A DNA stretch of 64,000 nt from Fidelibacterota bacterium (GCA_947476625.1 CANJRA010000002.1:62001-126000); one strand, 5' to 3'. Shown: positions 50,763-61,035, counted from the first letter of the stretch. Notes: generated by a model from the letters alone, not told the origin. A program made the numbers and translations.

Positions 50763-52367
50763 ATGGTTTACGACATCTCAACCACCCGCACGCCGGCGGC
50801 GCCAATCGGCGACTATATTCTGCAGCTGCCCGTCTACTACAACCCGTTGATCGCGGGCGCAGCCGGCACACCTAACGCCGCGGCGGCGCAGTCTGAAATC
50901 CTGGCCTTGAACGACACCCAGTTCCTGGTGCTGTCGCGCGATAGCTTGGGTCTCGGTCTGACCACCGGGAACTCTGTGTTCAAGAGCATCCTTCTGGTCG
51001 ATACGACCGGTGCAACGAACATCGCCGGTCTTGCCAGCGAAACAGCGGCGAACGGTTCCGTCACAACGGTGGGCGTGCTCAACAGCAGCATCACGCCGGT
51101 GCAGCAGGTCGAGATCGTCAACATGCTGAACTCCACCCAGCTCGCCAAATTCGGCGAGAACCTCAACAACGTCGCGCCGACACGCCTGACGCTGAGCGAG
51201 AAGTGGGAAGGCATGGCGCTGGCTCCGGTGCTGGATGAAAACGCGCCGCAGGACTTCTTCCTGTTCGTCGGCAACGACAACGACTTCCTGGCCAGCAATT
51301 GCAGCGTCAACGGCCAGAATTGCTCGCAGTCGGTCAACAGCGACGCCCATGTGCTGATCTATCGCCTGACACTGCCGACCTACGTCGATGCGCAGTATCT
51401 CGCCGCCATGAACGCCGGCGGACCGGCGATGCTGGAAATGATGACGCAGGCCGCACTGTCGGTCGGCGCGGGCAACACCGGCAACATCCTGGCGCAAGTC
51501 GGTACCGAGCGCCGCCAAGTCCACGGCGGCGCTGCGCGTCCGACCGGGATCAATGCCTGGGTTCAGGGCACCTACAATAACGACGATTGGACGCGCGTCG
51601 CCGACAGCACCATGAGCGGTAAGCGCGACGGTTTCCGTGGCTCGTTCGGCTTCGACTATCCGCTGGGTGAATCCTTTGTCGGCGGTTTGGCGGTTGGTTA
51701 CGGCCAGCAGAACGGCAAACTCGATAACGGCCTGCAGCTCGATGCCGATGGTTACAGCTTTGGCGGCTACCTCGGCATGCTGCGCGACAATCTCTACGCC
51801 AACATCGGCTTCTCCTTCGGTCAGGTCGACGTCGACAAAATGCGCCGCCCCGGTGCTTACGGTACGACCGCTTTGGGTAAAACCAGCGGCAACACCAAAA
51901 GCTACTTCGCCGAAGCCGGCTACAGCGCCCAATTCGACGGCTTCCGCGTGGGACCAAAAGTTGGCTTCTACGGCGACAACGTCGATCTCGACGCTTACAC
52001 TGAAGCCGGCGCAGCGGGCGGCAACATCGCTGTCCCCTCCCAGACTTTGCAGTCGTCGGTCTTAGGCATCGGCGGTGAATTCCAATTCACCGACATGAAC
52101 AGCGTCATGCCCTTCGTGCACGCCAGCTACAACTGGCAGCTGGAATCAAAAACCCGCAACGTCACCTTGAGCCTCGCCAGCGCGCAGAACGCCATGGGTA
52201 CGCAAACCTATGCCGTGCGCTCGATGAACGAAGACTACGTTGAAATCGGCGCGGGCATCCAAGGCACGGTTGGTAAAGCGGTCTGGAACCTCGGCTATTC
52301 CGCGCAGCTAGGCATGGACGACCGCCTCAGCCACATCATCCGCGCCGGTGTCGGCTTCGCGTTCTAA
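50763..52367 (+). CDS. C-terminal part of the autotransporter: rest of the phytase-like domain plus beta-barrel
   Basis: The same frame continues directly after the amber codon. The first 230 codons complete the phytase-like domain ('SEILALNDTQFLVLSRDS', 'LSEKWEGMALAP', 'FLFVGNDNDF'). The last 270 form an autotransporter beta-barrel with alternating strands ('FDYPLGESFVGGLAVGYG', 'GGYLGMLRDNLYANIGFSFG') and a terminal 'RAGVGFAF' ending in Phe, as outer-membrane proteins do. If translated from ATG 50763 it has no signal peptide and could not be exported, so it is useful only if the amber codon is read through. The stop overlaps the convergent gene at 52364. Confidence 0.7.
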   Translation: MVYDISTTRTPAAPIGDYILQLPVYYNPLIAGAAGTPNAAAAQSEILALNDTQFLVLSRDSLGLGLTTGNSVFKSILLVDTTGATNIAGLASETAANGSVTTVGVLNSSITPVQQVEIVNMLNSTQLAKFGENLNNVAPTRLTLSEKWEGMALAPVLDENAPQDFFLFVGNDNDFLASNCSVNGQNCSQSVNSDAHVLIYRLTLPTYVDAQYLAAMNAGGPAMLEMMTQAALSVGAGNTGNILAQVGTERRQVHGGAARPTGINAWVQGTYNNDDWTRVADSTMSGKRDGFRGSFGFDYPLGESFVGGLAVGYGQQNGKLDNGLQLDADGYSFGGYLGMLRDNLYANIGFSFGQVDVDKMRRPGAYGTTALGKTSGNTKSYFAEAGYSAQFDGFRVGPKVGFYGDNVDLDAYTEAGAAGGNIAVPSQTLQSSVLGIGGEFQFTDMNSVMPFVHASYNWQLESKTRNVTLSLASAQNAMGTQTYAVRSMNEDYVEIGAGIQGTVGKAVWNLGYSAQLGMDDRLSHIIRAGVGFAF

Positions 52368-52939
52368 GCGAGCCCATCTAATCCGTATCCTGTGTTTAGC
52401 GCTTTGCCCTCTACTTTTGTCATACCTTGTGTCGTCGCGCGGAAAACAACTCTTTTTTCCAGAGGATCGTACACTTGCCAATCCACGGACATCACAGCTT
52501 CAATGTCCGGGCGTGTAACGCCGCATCCTTTTTGCGTAATGGAAACAATGGGCGCGCCGACGATTAGTTCTGGTTTAGCTTCGCCGAAGAGATCGCTTTG
52601 TCCCCTTGCCAAGGTGTAACCGGCGGTCCCCGCTTCGTTTGCAAAAATATCAAAATAATTTGCATCCGGAATTCCTCGGAACGCGTGATCGGATTTAATC
52701 TCTGGATCTCTACCTGCAAAGTCCGGAATACAGAATGGATCGTGAATAAGTTTTCCGATCACGGTTTCAGTCGGTATTTGGATGCTCAAACGCTGCATCG
52801 CCATCGGTCGTGTTGCTACATCAATGTGGAATAGCGGCGGCGGTGGCTCTTCGGCCTTCTTGCGCGATTGCGCGGCATCCTCAGACCCGATGGTGAACGC
52901 TAAAAGGCAGACGGCTATGTATGTGAATTTCTGAAGCAT
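52364..52939 (-). CDS. Exported protein of unknown function
   Basis: A 191-residue product with a signal peptide (MLQKFTYIAVCLLAFTIGS, cleavage probably near AAQS). It has a short charged linker with four prolines (KKAEEPPPPLF) and a mature domain with 'ETVIGKLIHDPFCIPDF' and 'TQKGCGVTRPDIEAVMSVDWQVYDPLEKRVVF' (as DIEAVMSVDWQVYD). Two cysteines could pair. The alternating strands of the second half suggest a beta-rich fold. I do not recognise the family. Its stop overlaps the autotransporter stop tail to tail. Confidence 0.65.
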   Translation of the reverse strand: MLQKFTYIAVCLLAFTIGSEDAAQSRKKAEEPPPPLFHIDVATRPMAMQRLSIQIPTETVIGKLIHDPFCIPDFAGRDPEIKSDHAFRGIPDANYFDIFANEAGTAGYTLARGQSDLFGEAKPELIVGAPIVSITQKGCGVTRPDIEAVMSVDWQVYDPLEKRVVFRATTQGMTKVEGKALNTGYGLDGLA

Positions 52940-53029
52940 GTGCAGCGTCTCCTACTGGCGGTCGCTGCAATCCTCGCGCGAGATATGTAGGTGTCAAGCG
53001 TTGCACGGTTAACGCTTGTGGCAGTTGGC

Positions 53030-54463
53030 CTAAACCGCCGTCCCGCCCACCGTCAGCTGTTCGATCTTCAGTGTTGGCTGCCCCACGCCGCAGGGCACGC
53101 TTTGGCCGTCTTTGCCGCAGGTGCCGACGCCGGGGTCGAGTTTCATGTCGTTGCCGATCATGGAGACCTTGGTCATCACGTCGGGGCCGTTGCCGATGAG
53201 GGTCGCGCCTTTGACGGGGCGGCCGATTTTGCCGTTCTCGATCATGTATGCTTCGGTGGCCGAGAACACGAACTTACCTGAAGTGATGTCGACCTGGCCG
53301 CCGCCGAAGTTGACGGCGTAGAGGCCTTTTTTCACCGAGCTGATGATTTCGTCGGGGTGTTTGTCGCCGCCCAGCATGAAGGTGTTGGTCATGCGCGGCA
53401 TCGGGTGATGGGCGTAGGACTGGCGGCGGCCGTTGCCTGTGGGCTTCATGCCCATGAGGCGCGCGTTCAAACGGTCTTGCAGGTAGCCGGTGAGGATGCC
53501 GTCCTCGATGAGCGTGGTGCGCGAGGTCGGCGTGCCCTCGTCGTCGATGGTGAGGGAGCCGCGACGGTCGGTGAAGGTGCCGTCGTCGATGACGGTGACA
53601 CCTTTCGACGCCACGCGCTGGCCCATGAGGTTGGAGAAGGCCGAGGTCTTCTTGCGGTTGAAGTCGCCTTCGAGGCCGTGGCCGACGGCTTCGTGCAGCA
53701 AAATGCCGGGCCAGCCGGCGCCGAGCACGACGGGCATTTCGCCGCCGGGGGCATCGACGGATTCCAAATTCACCAGCGCCTGACGCAAGGCTTCGTCGAC
53801 CGAGGCTTTCCAGTTTTCGGGCTTCAGGAATTCGCCGTAGAGCACACGGCCGCCGGTGCCGAAGCTGCCGGATTCCATGCGCGTGCCGTCGCCGACGACG
53901 ATGCTGACGTTGAGGCGGACCAGCGGGCGGATATCGGCCACGGCTTCGCCGCCGGGGCGCGTGATGTGTACCGCTTGCCATGAACCGCCGAGCGACGCGG
54001 TGACTTGTTTGACGCGCGGATCTTTGGCGCGGGCGTAGGCGTCGATCTCGGCCAACGCTGCGACCTTCACGTCGAAGGGCACGGCGGGCAGGGGATTGGC
54101 GTCGGTGTAAAGCTGCTGGTTGGTGCCCTGCGGCGGGGCGGCGAAAGTGCCGCCGCTGCCGGAGCGCACGGCTTTCACCGTGTCGGCGGCGCGCGCGATG
54201 GCTTGCTCGGTCAGCGTGGTGGAATGGGCGAAGCCGGTGGTCTCGCCCGACACGGCGCGCAGGCCGAAGCCTTGCGAGGTGTCGAAGCTGGCGTTTTTGA
54301 TGCGGCCGTCGTCGAACAGGAAACTCTCGGACTGGGCGTACTCGAGATAGAGCTCGCCGTCGTCGCAGCCTTGCAGCGCGGTCGAGACGATTTTATCCAC
54401 GGCGCGCTTGTCCATGCCGGTCTTGGCGAAGAACAGATTTTCCGTCTCTTTGAGGTCGGCCAT
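53030..54463 (-). CDS. tldD: Metalloprotease TldD
   Basis: A 477-residue peptidase of the TldD/PmbA (modulator of gyrase) family. The zinc-binding HEAVGHGLEGD motif (HExxxH) lies near residue 256, and a third ligand is expected in the C-terminal cysteine-containing part ('VGTCGKDGQSVPCGVGQP'). 'SYAHHPMPRMTNTFM' is conserved in TldD. With PmbA/TldE it cleaves peptides such as pro-microcins and unfolded chains; tldE is not in this window. It ends about 90 bases after the start of the 52364 gene on the same strand and follows ctaA by one base, so it probably shares the ctaA transcript. Confidence 0.93.
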   Translation of the reverse strand: MADLKETENLFFAKTGMDKRAVDKIVSTALQGCDDGELYLEYAQSESFLFDDGRIKNASFDTSQGFGLRAVSGETTGFAHSTTLTEQAIARAADTVKAVRSGSGGTFAAPPQGTNQQLYTDANPLPAVPFDVKVAALAEIDAYARAKDPRVKQVTASLGGSWQAVHITRPGGEAVADIRPLVRLNVSIVVGDGTRMESGSFGTGGRVLYGEFLKPENWKASVDEALRQALVNLESVDAPGGEMPVVLGAGWPGILLHEAVGHGLEGDFNRKKTSAFSNLMGQRVASKGVTVIDDGTFTDRRGSLTIDDEGTPTSRTTLIEDGILTGYLQDRLNARLMGMKPTGNGRRQSYAHHPMPRMTNTFMLGGDKHPDEIISSVKKGLYAVNFGGGQVDITSGKFVFSATEAYMIENGKIGRPVKGATLIGNGPDVMTKVSMIGNDMKLDPGVGTCGKDGQSVPCGVGQPTLKIEQLTVGGTAV

Positions 54464-54464
54464 T

Positions 54465-55520
54465 TTAGTCTGCCTTCAGTGCGTGGGGTGCGCGGACAGT
54501 ATGCGCCAGACATAGGGCAAGTGTGAACAAGATCAAGGCGCCGGTCTGGTGGGCGATGCCTAAGGACACCGGCACAACCAGAAGCAGGGTCGAAATGCCC
54601 AAAAGCGCCTGGATCAGGGCCATATGCAGAAGGGCGGTGATCAGCAGGCGGGCGCGGGCCGACATCTCCAGAAGCCGCGACCAGCAGAACAGCGCGATCA
54701 CGAACAGCACCAGGGCGATGGCCAGGACGCGGTGATTGAACTGGACGGTTTTGACGTTCTCGAACCAGTTCAGATACCAAGGGCTGAGGTCATAGAGGCC
54801 GTGCGGTACGACGCGGCCTTCCATCAGCGGGAAGGTGTTGTAGATCAGGCCGGCGTCGAGACCCGCGACGAAGGCGCCCGCGATCATCACCAGCAGTGCT
54901 GCGATGGGCAGCGCGGTGGCGTAACCCACGAAGCGGTGGTCGCAGACCTGCTCGCCTTCCGGCGGACGCGATGCGCGGAACAGATCGAGCGCCACCCAGA
55001 TCAGCGCGGCGTAGAGAATGAGCGCGGTGAAGAAGTGCGCGGCAAGGCGGTACTGACTGACCTCGGGCCTGTCGACCAATCCGCTCGCCACCATGAACCA
55101 GCCGAGCGCGCCTTGCGCACCGCCGAGGATGAAGAGACCGCCCAGTTTCCAGGCGAGTGGTTTATCGACCGCGCGCTTGGCGAGGAAAAACAGGAATGGC
55201 ACGGCGAAGGCAAAACCGATGATGCGGCCCCACAGGCGGTGCAGATACTCCAACCAGTAGATTTTCTGGAAGTCGCCGACCTGCATCCAGCTGTTCTCTT
55301 TCTGGAATTGCGGCGACTGCTGATAGTGCTCGAACTCGGTCTGCCATTGCTCCGCGCCAATGGGCGGCAGGACGGTCAGCGGCTTCCACTGCACCATGGA
55401 GAGGCCCGATTCCGTCAGCCGCGTCGCCCCGCCCAGCACCACCATGGCAAACACCATGGCGGCGACGACGATGAGCCACCAGGCGATGGAACGGGTGTGG
55501 GGGGAAGGCGCGGTTGTCAT
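54465..55520 (-). CDS. ctaA: Heme A synthase COX15/CtaA
   Basis: A 351-residue inner-membrane protein with about eight spans that oxidises heme O to heme A for aa3-type cytochrome oxidase. Landmarks are 'GGATRLTESGLSMVQWKP' near residue 25, 'YWLEYLHRLWGRIIG' near 86, 'AFVAGLDAGLIYNTFPLMEG' (as AGLDAGLIYNTFP) near 218, 'FNHRVLAIALV' near 260 and 'IAHQTGALILF' near 324. The His residues in these are the heme ligands. It belongs to the alphaproteobacterial/mitochondrial COX15 type. It is first in a two-gene unit with tldD, which starts one base after its stop. Confidence 0.93.
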   Translation of the reverse strand: MTTAPSPHTRSIAWWLIVVAAMVFAMVVLGGATRLTESGLSMVQWKPLTVLPPIGAEQWQTEFEHYQQSPQFQKENSWMQVGDFQKIYWLEYLHRLWGRIIGFAFAVPFLFFLAKRAVDKPLAWKLGGLFILGGAQGALGWFMVASGLVDRPEVSQYRLAAHFFTALILYAALIWVALDLFRASRPPEGEQVCDHRFVGYATALPIAALLVMIAGAFVAGLDAGLIYNTFPLMEGRVVPHGLYDLSPWYLNWFENVKTVQFNHRVLAIALVLFVIALFCWSRLLEMSARARLLITALLHMALIQALLGISTLLLVVPVSLGIAHQTGALILFTLALCLAHTVRAPHALKAD

Positions 55521-55602
55521 GGGGAGGGTTTAGGACAAGGCGGCGGGGTGGGCAAGTTACGACGCGGGTATAATGCTGCTCATAAGTCTGCCGCGTTAAG
55601 CC

Positions 55603-56187
55603 TTAATTTTGTGGAATTTTCCCAAGGTCCAACCCATAGACACGCACCGGCTCATCGAAAAACCAGGCTCGCTGATTGTTACCAATAGTGGTCCATTTCT
55701 CTATATCGTATGCAGACGTTCCTGCAGGTAATCGGACCCGATCGGCGCAAAAGAAAACGTTATGTGAAACGCCGGGTAAAACGGTAACCGCCCGCTTCTG
55801 ATCGACAAGATCGTACACGTTGTCTGGATAATCGAATACCGTTTCAGACATGACGTAGTCGTGCCGATTCAAGAAAGCAACGCGTGTGACCGCTTCTCCG
55901 TACCGGCCGATCAGCCTGACGATGATGGACATGGGGGTGTCAAACTCGGCATCCCAGATGCTCCATTCATCTAGCTTAGGTCGGTCATGTTTGATGACCT
56001 CGTTCGCAGTGGCCGGCGGATGCATGGCCTGTAGCGGCACAATCAGCTTTTCCAATTCCTCGATGGAGCATTCTGACCGTTTCGCCTTTTCGGATGTGCG
56101 ATTATCCGGTGTCGCTTCCATCGCATAAACCGTTGAGCAACTCATGCAGAGCGTGACGGCGAATGCGATGAAAGAGATCGGTCTCAT
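55603..56187 (-). CDS. Exported protein of unknown function
   Basis: Starting at ATG 56187 the product has 194 residues with a signal peptide (MRPISFIAFAVTLCMSCSTV, cleavage near VYA). A Cys in the signal region (CMSC) might make it a lipoprotein, though the lipobox is poor. The mature domain has three cysteines and segments 'SIEELEKLIVPLQAMHPPATANEVI' (as LEKLIVPLQAMHPP), 'MSIIVRLIGRYGEAVTRVAF' and 'GVSHNVFFCADRVRLP'. No family is recognised. An upstream in-frame start at 56199 would overlap the M15 peptidase gene by seven bases; the two are probably cotranscribed. Confidence 0.6.
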   Translation of the reverse strand: MRPISFIAFAVTLCMSCSTVYAMEATPDNRTSEKAKRSECSIEELEKLIVPLQAMHPPATANEVIKHDRPKLDEWSIWDAEFDTPMSIIVRLIGRYGEAVTRVAFLNRHDYVMSETVFDYPDNVYDLVDQKRAVTVLPGVSHNVFFCADRVRLPAGTSAYDIEKWTTIGNNQRAWFFDEPVRVYGLDLGKIPQN

Positions 56188-56192
56188 GGGAC

Positions 56193-57134
56193 TCACCATT
56201 TATTGCGCTGACCGGGGATAGTTGGGTATTTGCCGTCCGGCCCCATCATTTGCCGTAGTTGATCGGTAGTATATCCATAAGTGCGTTGGAAGTGTGGCGG
56301 GTCTTTTATGTTGGTCCAATTGCCGCCCCACTCAAATCCGCGCGCCTTACCAATCCCCGCAATTCCTTGAAAATCGATATCGTCCTTCAATGTTTTTCCG
56401 TCGGGGTTGAGTCCCCGAATATCAAAAGCGAGGCCATAATTATGATAGCTCTTTCCACCGGGAGCATTGGTGACTGGCTGTCCCGGCGTAGTGCGGTTTT
56501 GCGTATAGAGGGAGTCCTGCTCGGCAGAAGAACGCCAACCTGAGCCATATGGAACGCGCAGTTGTTGCCCAGTCTGGTCCTTTACATCGTTGATGAATTT
56601 GGTGGCGTCGTAGCGAACAGAGGGATGCAGACCTCCTATTATTTGGTTGGTGCTTGGGTCGTCGGTAATAAGGCTGCCGAGGACGGTGATTCCATCTATC
56701 GGTTCTTGAGTAGGCACTCCGACGACTCCTGCGGAAGGCGACGGTGACTGCTCTGTCGCATTCGCCGTTCCCACACCAAAGTTCCGCGAGAACCAGTCGC
56801 CGATGCCGCCGAAAATCCCAAACTCCGGTGCGCCGGTGTTGGGGTTGATGCGGTTCTGGGCGTTGCCGATGCTGAGCATCTCGAGCGGAATATTGTGTGC
56901 GGCGGCGGCGAGGGTGAGGGCGGCGAGGACTTCGGGGTTTTGGAGTTCCTTGGGTACCACCAGTTCGCCGCGCGTGAGGTGGGCGACTTCGGTGTCGTCG
57001 CCGCGGCCTTGGGCGGCCAGCTCTTGCGCCATGCGGATTTGGCGGCGGTGTTCGACAGCGCGCTGCTTTTCGCGGGCGAGGGCTTGTTCGCGGGTGAGAG
57101 CGCCGGGACTTGAATTGCGGAAGAGGGTGGACAT
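56193..57134 (-). CDS. M15-type peptidoglycan peptidase with phage-tail-like N-terminus
   Basis: A 313-residue protein in two parts. The N-terminal 120 residues ('VAHLTRGELVVPKELQNPEVLAAL' as HLTRGELVVPKEL, then 'GNAQNRINPNTGAPEFG') match a motif I associate with proteins encoded by alphaproteobacterial phages and prophages. The C-terminal part is a D-Ala-D-Ala carboxypeptidase/endolysin-type M15 peptidase: 'GSGWRSSAEQDSLY', zinc motif 'SYHNYGLAFDI' and last ligand 'DPPHFQ'. No signal peptide is present, so export would need a holin or another route. No other phage gene is nearby, so it may be a domesticated remnant. Confidence 0.78.
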   Translation of the reverse strand: MSTLFRNSSPGALTREQALAREKQRAVEHRRQIRMAQELAAQGRGDDTEVAHLTRGELVVPKELQNPEVLAALTLAAAAHNIPLEMLSIGNAQNRINPNTGAPEFGIFGGIGDWFSRNFGVGTANATEQSPSPSAGVVGVPTQEPIDGITVLGSLITDDPSTNQIIGGLHPSVRYDATKFINDVKDQTGQQLRVPYGSGWRSSAEQDSLYTQNRTTPGQPVTNAPGGKSYHNYGLAFDIRGLNPDGKTLKDDIDFQGIAGIGKARGFEWGGNWTNIKDPPHFQRTYGYTTDQLRQMMGPDGKYPTIPGQRNKW

Positions 57135-57256
57135 GGGAGCCTCGCTGGGATGGGGTGAAGGGAACGATCACCTTCCTGCGTAGAATTTTGGAATTTCGGG
57201 TCAAGCGTGGGGGTGCGCTTGGTCCCAGAATTCACAGGCCGAGCGATACATACAAT

Positions 57257-57291
57257 GGTCACCCTCGGGCTTGTCCCGAGGGTCCAGGGTT
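57257..57291 (+). repeat. Dispersed intergenic repeat, copy 1
   Basis: A 35-bp unit with an internal perfect hairpin, ACCCTCGGG-CTTGT-CCCGAGGGT (57261-57283), followed by CCAGGGTT. It lies in the 303-base gap 57135-57437, which holds no gene I can support. Confidence 0.65.
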
Positions 57292-57346
57292 GCCGGGCAC
57301 GATGCTCGTAACTTCTTCGGTTTTTGCCGCATGTATCCAGCCTTGA

Positions 57347-57381
57347 AACCCTGGGTCCTCGGAACAAGTCCGAGGACGACA
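57347..57381 (-). repeat. Dispersed intergenic repeat, copy 2, inverted
   Basis: The same unit as copy 1 in inverse direction, with its own hairpin GTCCTCGGA-ACAAG-TCCGAGGAC (57355-57377). Arm changes in the two copies are compensatory (CCCTCGGG against TCCTCGGA), so pairing is kept although the sequence drifts. Confidence 0.65.
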
Positions 57382-57437
57382 GTGGAGGTGGCCGGACGGG
57401 CTTTGCCTTACTTCGGCGAGCCGTGTATGACGGCAAT

Positions 57438-58163
57438 ATGAGCGCTGAAACCCTTGAGCTTTCCGTTGTCGTGCCTGTGAAGAACGAGGCGGGGAATGTT
57501 GCGCCGTTGGCGGCCGAGATAAACGCGGCGCTGGCGGGCCAGTTTTCGTATGAAATCATTTTTGTTGATGACGGCTCCAGCGATGCGACGGCGGCGGAGC
57601 TGCATGGATTGGTTTCGTCGGATGCAAACGTGCGCGCGATCCGTCATGCCGCGTCGTGCGGGCAAAGTCAGGCGACGATTACGGGTGTGAGCGAAGCGCG
57701 CGGGGTGTGGATCGCAACACTGGACGGCGATGGGCAGAACGATCCGGCCGATCTGCCGAAGCTGCTGGCGAAACGTAATGAGCTGGGCGAAGCGGCGGCA
57801 CGCGTGTTGTTCATCGGGCGGCGGGCGAAACGCCAGGACGATGTGATGCGGCTGCTGGCCTCTAAAATCGCCAACGGTATTCGCGGGGCGCTGTTGCAAG
57901 ACCACACGCAAGACTCAGGCTGCGGCATCAAACTCATTCGGCGCGATTTGTTTCTGGAACTGCCGCGCTTCAACGCGCTGCATCGCTTCATGCCGGCGCT
58001 GGTGATCCGCGCGGGCGGGCGTGCTGTGTCGGTGCCGGTGAACCACCGTCCGCGCACGCGCGGGATTTCGAAATACGGTATCCTGCAGCGCGGCGCGATT
58101 GGCTTGATCGATCTCCTCGGCATTTTTTGGCTCATGCGCCGGAACACATTGCCGCGCTGGTGA
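57438..58163 (+). CDS. Family 2 glycosyltransferase (polyprenyl-phosphate sugar transferase type)
   Basis: The ATG at 57438 (MSAETLELSVVVPVKNE) begins a 241-residue GT-A enzyme. 'EIIFVDDGSSDATAAEL' near residue 40 binds the nucleotide. 'WIATLDGDGQNDPADLPK' near 95 gives the DxD-type metal site. 'DSGCGIKLIRRD' and 'HRPRTRGISKYG' follow as in dolichol-phosphate-mannose-synthase-like enzymes. It has only a weak C-terminal hydrophobic segment. The next gene encodes a LAB_N protein, which commonly accompanies such transferases. An upstream in-frame start at 57324 lies inside the repeat region and is unlikely. Confidence 0.88.
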   Translation: MSAETLELSVVVPVKNEAGNVAPLAAEINAALAGQFSYEIIFVDDGSSDATAAELHGLVSSDANVRAIRHAASCGQSQATITGVSEARGVWIATLDGDGQNDPADLPKLLAKRNELGEAAARVLFIGRRAKRQDDVMRLLASKIANGIRGALLQDHTQDSGCGIKLIRRDLFLELPRFNALHRFMPALVIRAGGRAVSVPVNHRPRTRGISKYGILQRGAIGLIDLLGIFWLMRRNTLPRW

Positions 58164-58201
58164 TTGTGACCCTGCGCACTCTTCCTCAATAAGGACATCC
58201 C

Positions 58202-58519
58202 ATGACGTGGTTCGTCGCCTGGTTCGCTTCACTCAACCTGATCAAGCTCGTCGGGTTGGCCGGGCAGGTGATTTTCGGGTCGCGCTTTTTCGTGCAGTGG
58301 ATCGCCAGCGAGCGGCTGGGCAAAAGCGTGATCCCGGTGGCGTTCTGGTACCTCAGCCTGGTGGGCTGCGTGCTGACCTTCTTTTACGCGATCTATATCG
58401 AGGAGCCGGTGTTCATCATCTCCCAGGCCGGGGGGCTGCTGATCTACAGCCGGAACCTCTATTTCGTGTACCGGGACAAGAAGCACGCCCACCCGCTGAT
58501 GGGGCCTGATCGGGCTTAA
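58202..58519 (+). CDS. LAB_N domain (lipid-A-disaccharide synthase N-terminal-like) membrane protein
   Basis: A 105-residue membrane protein with about three spans. 'GLAGQVIFGSRFFVQWIASER' (as FGSRFFVQWIASE) is the LAB_N signature, and 'GGLLIYSRNLYFVYRD' ends the domain. LAB_N occurs alone or fused to lipid A synthesis or sugar-transfer proteins; its own role is unclear. Its position 38 bases after a polyprenyl-phosphate-sugar-type GT2 suggests it works with that enzyme on a lipid-linked sugar, such as one used for lipid A or LPS modification. A compact hairpin overlaps its stop. Confidence 0.87.
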   Translation: MTWFVAWFASLNLIKLVGLAGQVIFGSRFFVQWIASERLGKSVIPVAFWYLSLVGCVLTFFYAIYIEEPVFIISQAGGLLIYSRNLYFVYRDKKHAHPLMGPDRA

Positions 58520-58527
58520 TAAGCCCG
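58511..58527 (+). terminator. Hairpin overlapping the LAB_N stop codon
   Basis: CGGGCTT-AAT-AAGCCCG forms a 7-bp stem containing the TAA stop, with a TTTTT run some 14 bases later. It is a possible terminator separating this unit from groESL. Confidence 0.45.
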
Positions 58528-58557
58528 GTATACCTCAGCTTTTTCACGCTGCTGTCC

Positions 58558-58586
58558 TTGACTCCCCTAGGGGGAGGCACTACCTA
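58558..58586 (+). promoter_or_regulatory. Putative groESL promoter
   Basis: A TTGACT box is followed after 17 bases by TACCTA, a poor -10 match, directly before the CIRCE element. The position relative to CIRCE fits a vegetative groESL promoter. Confidence 0.4.
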
Positions 58587-58587
58587 C

Positions 58588-58614
58588 GTGGCACTCATCC
58601 GGGGAGAGTGCTAA
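58588..58614 (+). promoter_or_regulatory. CIRCE operator (HrcA-binding inverted repeat) of groESL
   Basis: The right half is a perfect GAGTGCTAA. After the canonical 9-base spacer the left half is GTGGCACTC, matching the consensus TTAGCACTC at seven of nine positions. It lies about 75 bases before groES, as expected for heat-shock repression by HrcA. hrcA itself is not in the window. Confidence 0.88.
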
Positions 58615-58689
58615 CGCCTTCTGTGCGTCGGTGCCCCTGGGGGGAATAAACCTATTCTGGATCAATCACATAAGAAGGAGGGTTCGAAA

Positions 58690-58980
58690 ATGAAATTTCG
58701 ACCACTACACGACCGGGTTCTGGTGAAACGTGTTGAATCCGACACCAAAACCAAGGGCGGCATCATCATTCCCGACACCGCTCAGGAAAAGCCCATGGAA
58801 GGCAAAGTCATTGCCGCCGGCGCGGGCGTTCGCGGCGAAGACGGCAAACAGCATCCGTTGGACGTGAAGAAGGGCGACAAGATCCTCTTCGGCAAATGGT
58901 CCGGCACGGAAGTGAAGGTCGACGGGGAAGACCTGTTGATCATGAAGGAATCCGACATCCTGGGCATCATTGAGTCGTAA
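58690..58980 (+). CDS. groES: Co-chaperonin GroES
   Basis: The 96-residue 10-kDa chaperonin caps the GroEL ring. '[14 protein letters not shown]' near residue 3, the mobile loop '[11 protein letters not shown]' near 18-28, and '[10 protein letters not shown]' near 37 are canonical. The length is normal. AAGGAGGG precedes ATG 58690. It is controlled by the CIRCE operator upstream and is followed after 52 bases by groEL. Confidence 0.97.
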   Translation: MKFRPLHDRVLVKRVESDTKTKGGIIIPDTAQEKPMEGKVIAAGAGVRGEDGKQHPLDVKKGDKILFGKWSGTEVKVDGEDLLIMKESDILGIIES

Positions 58981-58987
58981 GCCGTAA

Positions 58988-60682
<1,695 letters not shown>

Positions 60683-60716
60683 AAAAGTCCCAACCGTTAG
60701 CCGATCAAATACAGAA

Positions 60717-60745
60717 GGGCCGCATCGCAAGATGCGGCCCTTTTT
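60717..60745 (+). terminator. Rho-independent terminator of groESL
   Basis: GGGCCGCATC-GCAA-GATGCGGCCC forms a perfect 10-bp stem with a GCAA tetraloop, followed by TTTTT. Confidence 0.9.
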
Positions 60746-60746
60746 G

Positions 60747-61034
60747 TTAGCGCCTCGCTACTTTAGGGCTTGGCATGTGCGGCGGCGCGGGGGCGATAAG
60801 GTCGCCGCTGTCGAGAGCAGCGGTGTAATGTGCCCAGCGCACCATGAGCGCGCGCTTGTTGGGGCCGCGGCCCGCCCCAATGAGAAGTGGCTGTCCGTCG
60901 AACTGCTGATATTCGCTGCCCGCAAGCTTGGGATGAATCGCCGTCACCAGGCGGAAGGGATTGATGGCGATCAGGTTCATGTCGAACAACACATGAAGGT
61001 CGCTTCTCAAAAGCAGGCCGTTCTCGTCGTTCAA
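60747..61034 (-). pseudogene. HNH endonuclease C-terminal remnant
   Basis: The minus strand encodes 'NDENGLLLRSDLHVLFDMNL' followed by 'AINPFRLVTAIHPKLAGSEY', the C-terminal half of the HNH_2-type nuclease motif with its second His. The part that should precede it (the first Cys/His region) is missing: upstream bases are shared with the TonB-receptor remnant on the other strand. The remaining 95 codons end at TAA 60747-60749. The fragment cannot be an active nuclease. Confidence 0.62.
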
Positions 61035-61035
61035 C

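Noticed and set aside
50778-51932. Minus-strand frame of 384 codons under the autotransporter.
   Set aside because: The sense strand has clear domains and a barrel; the antisense frame shows none.
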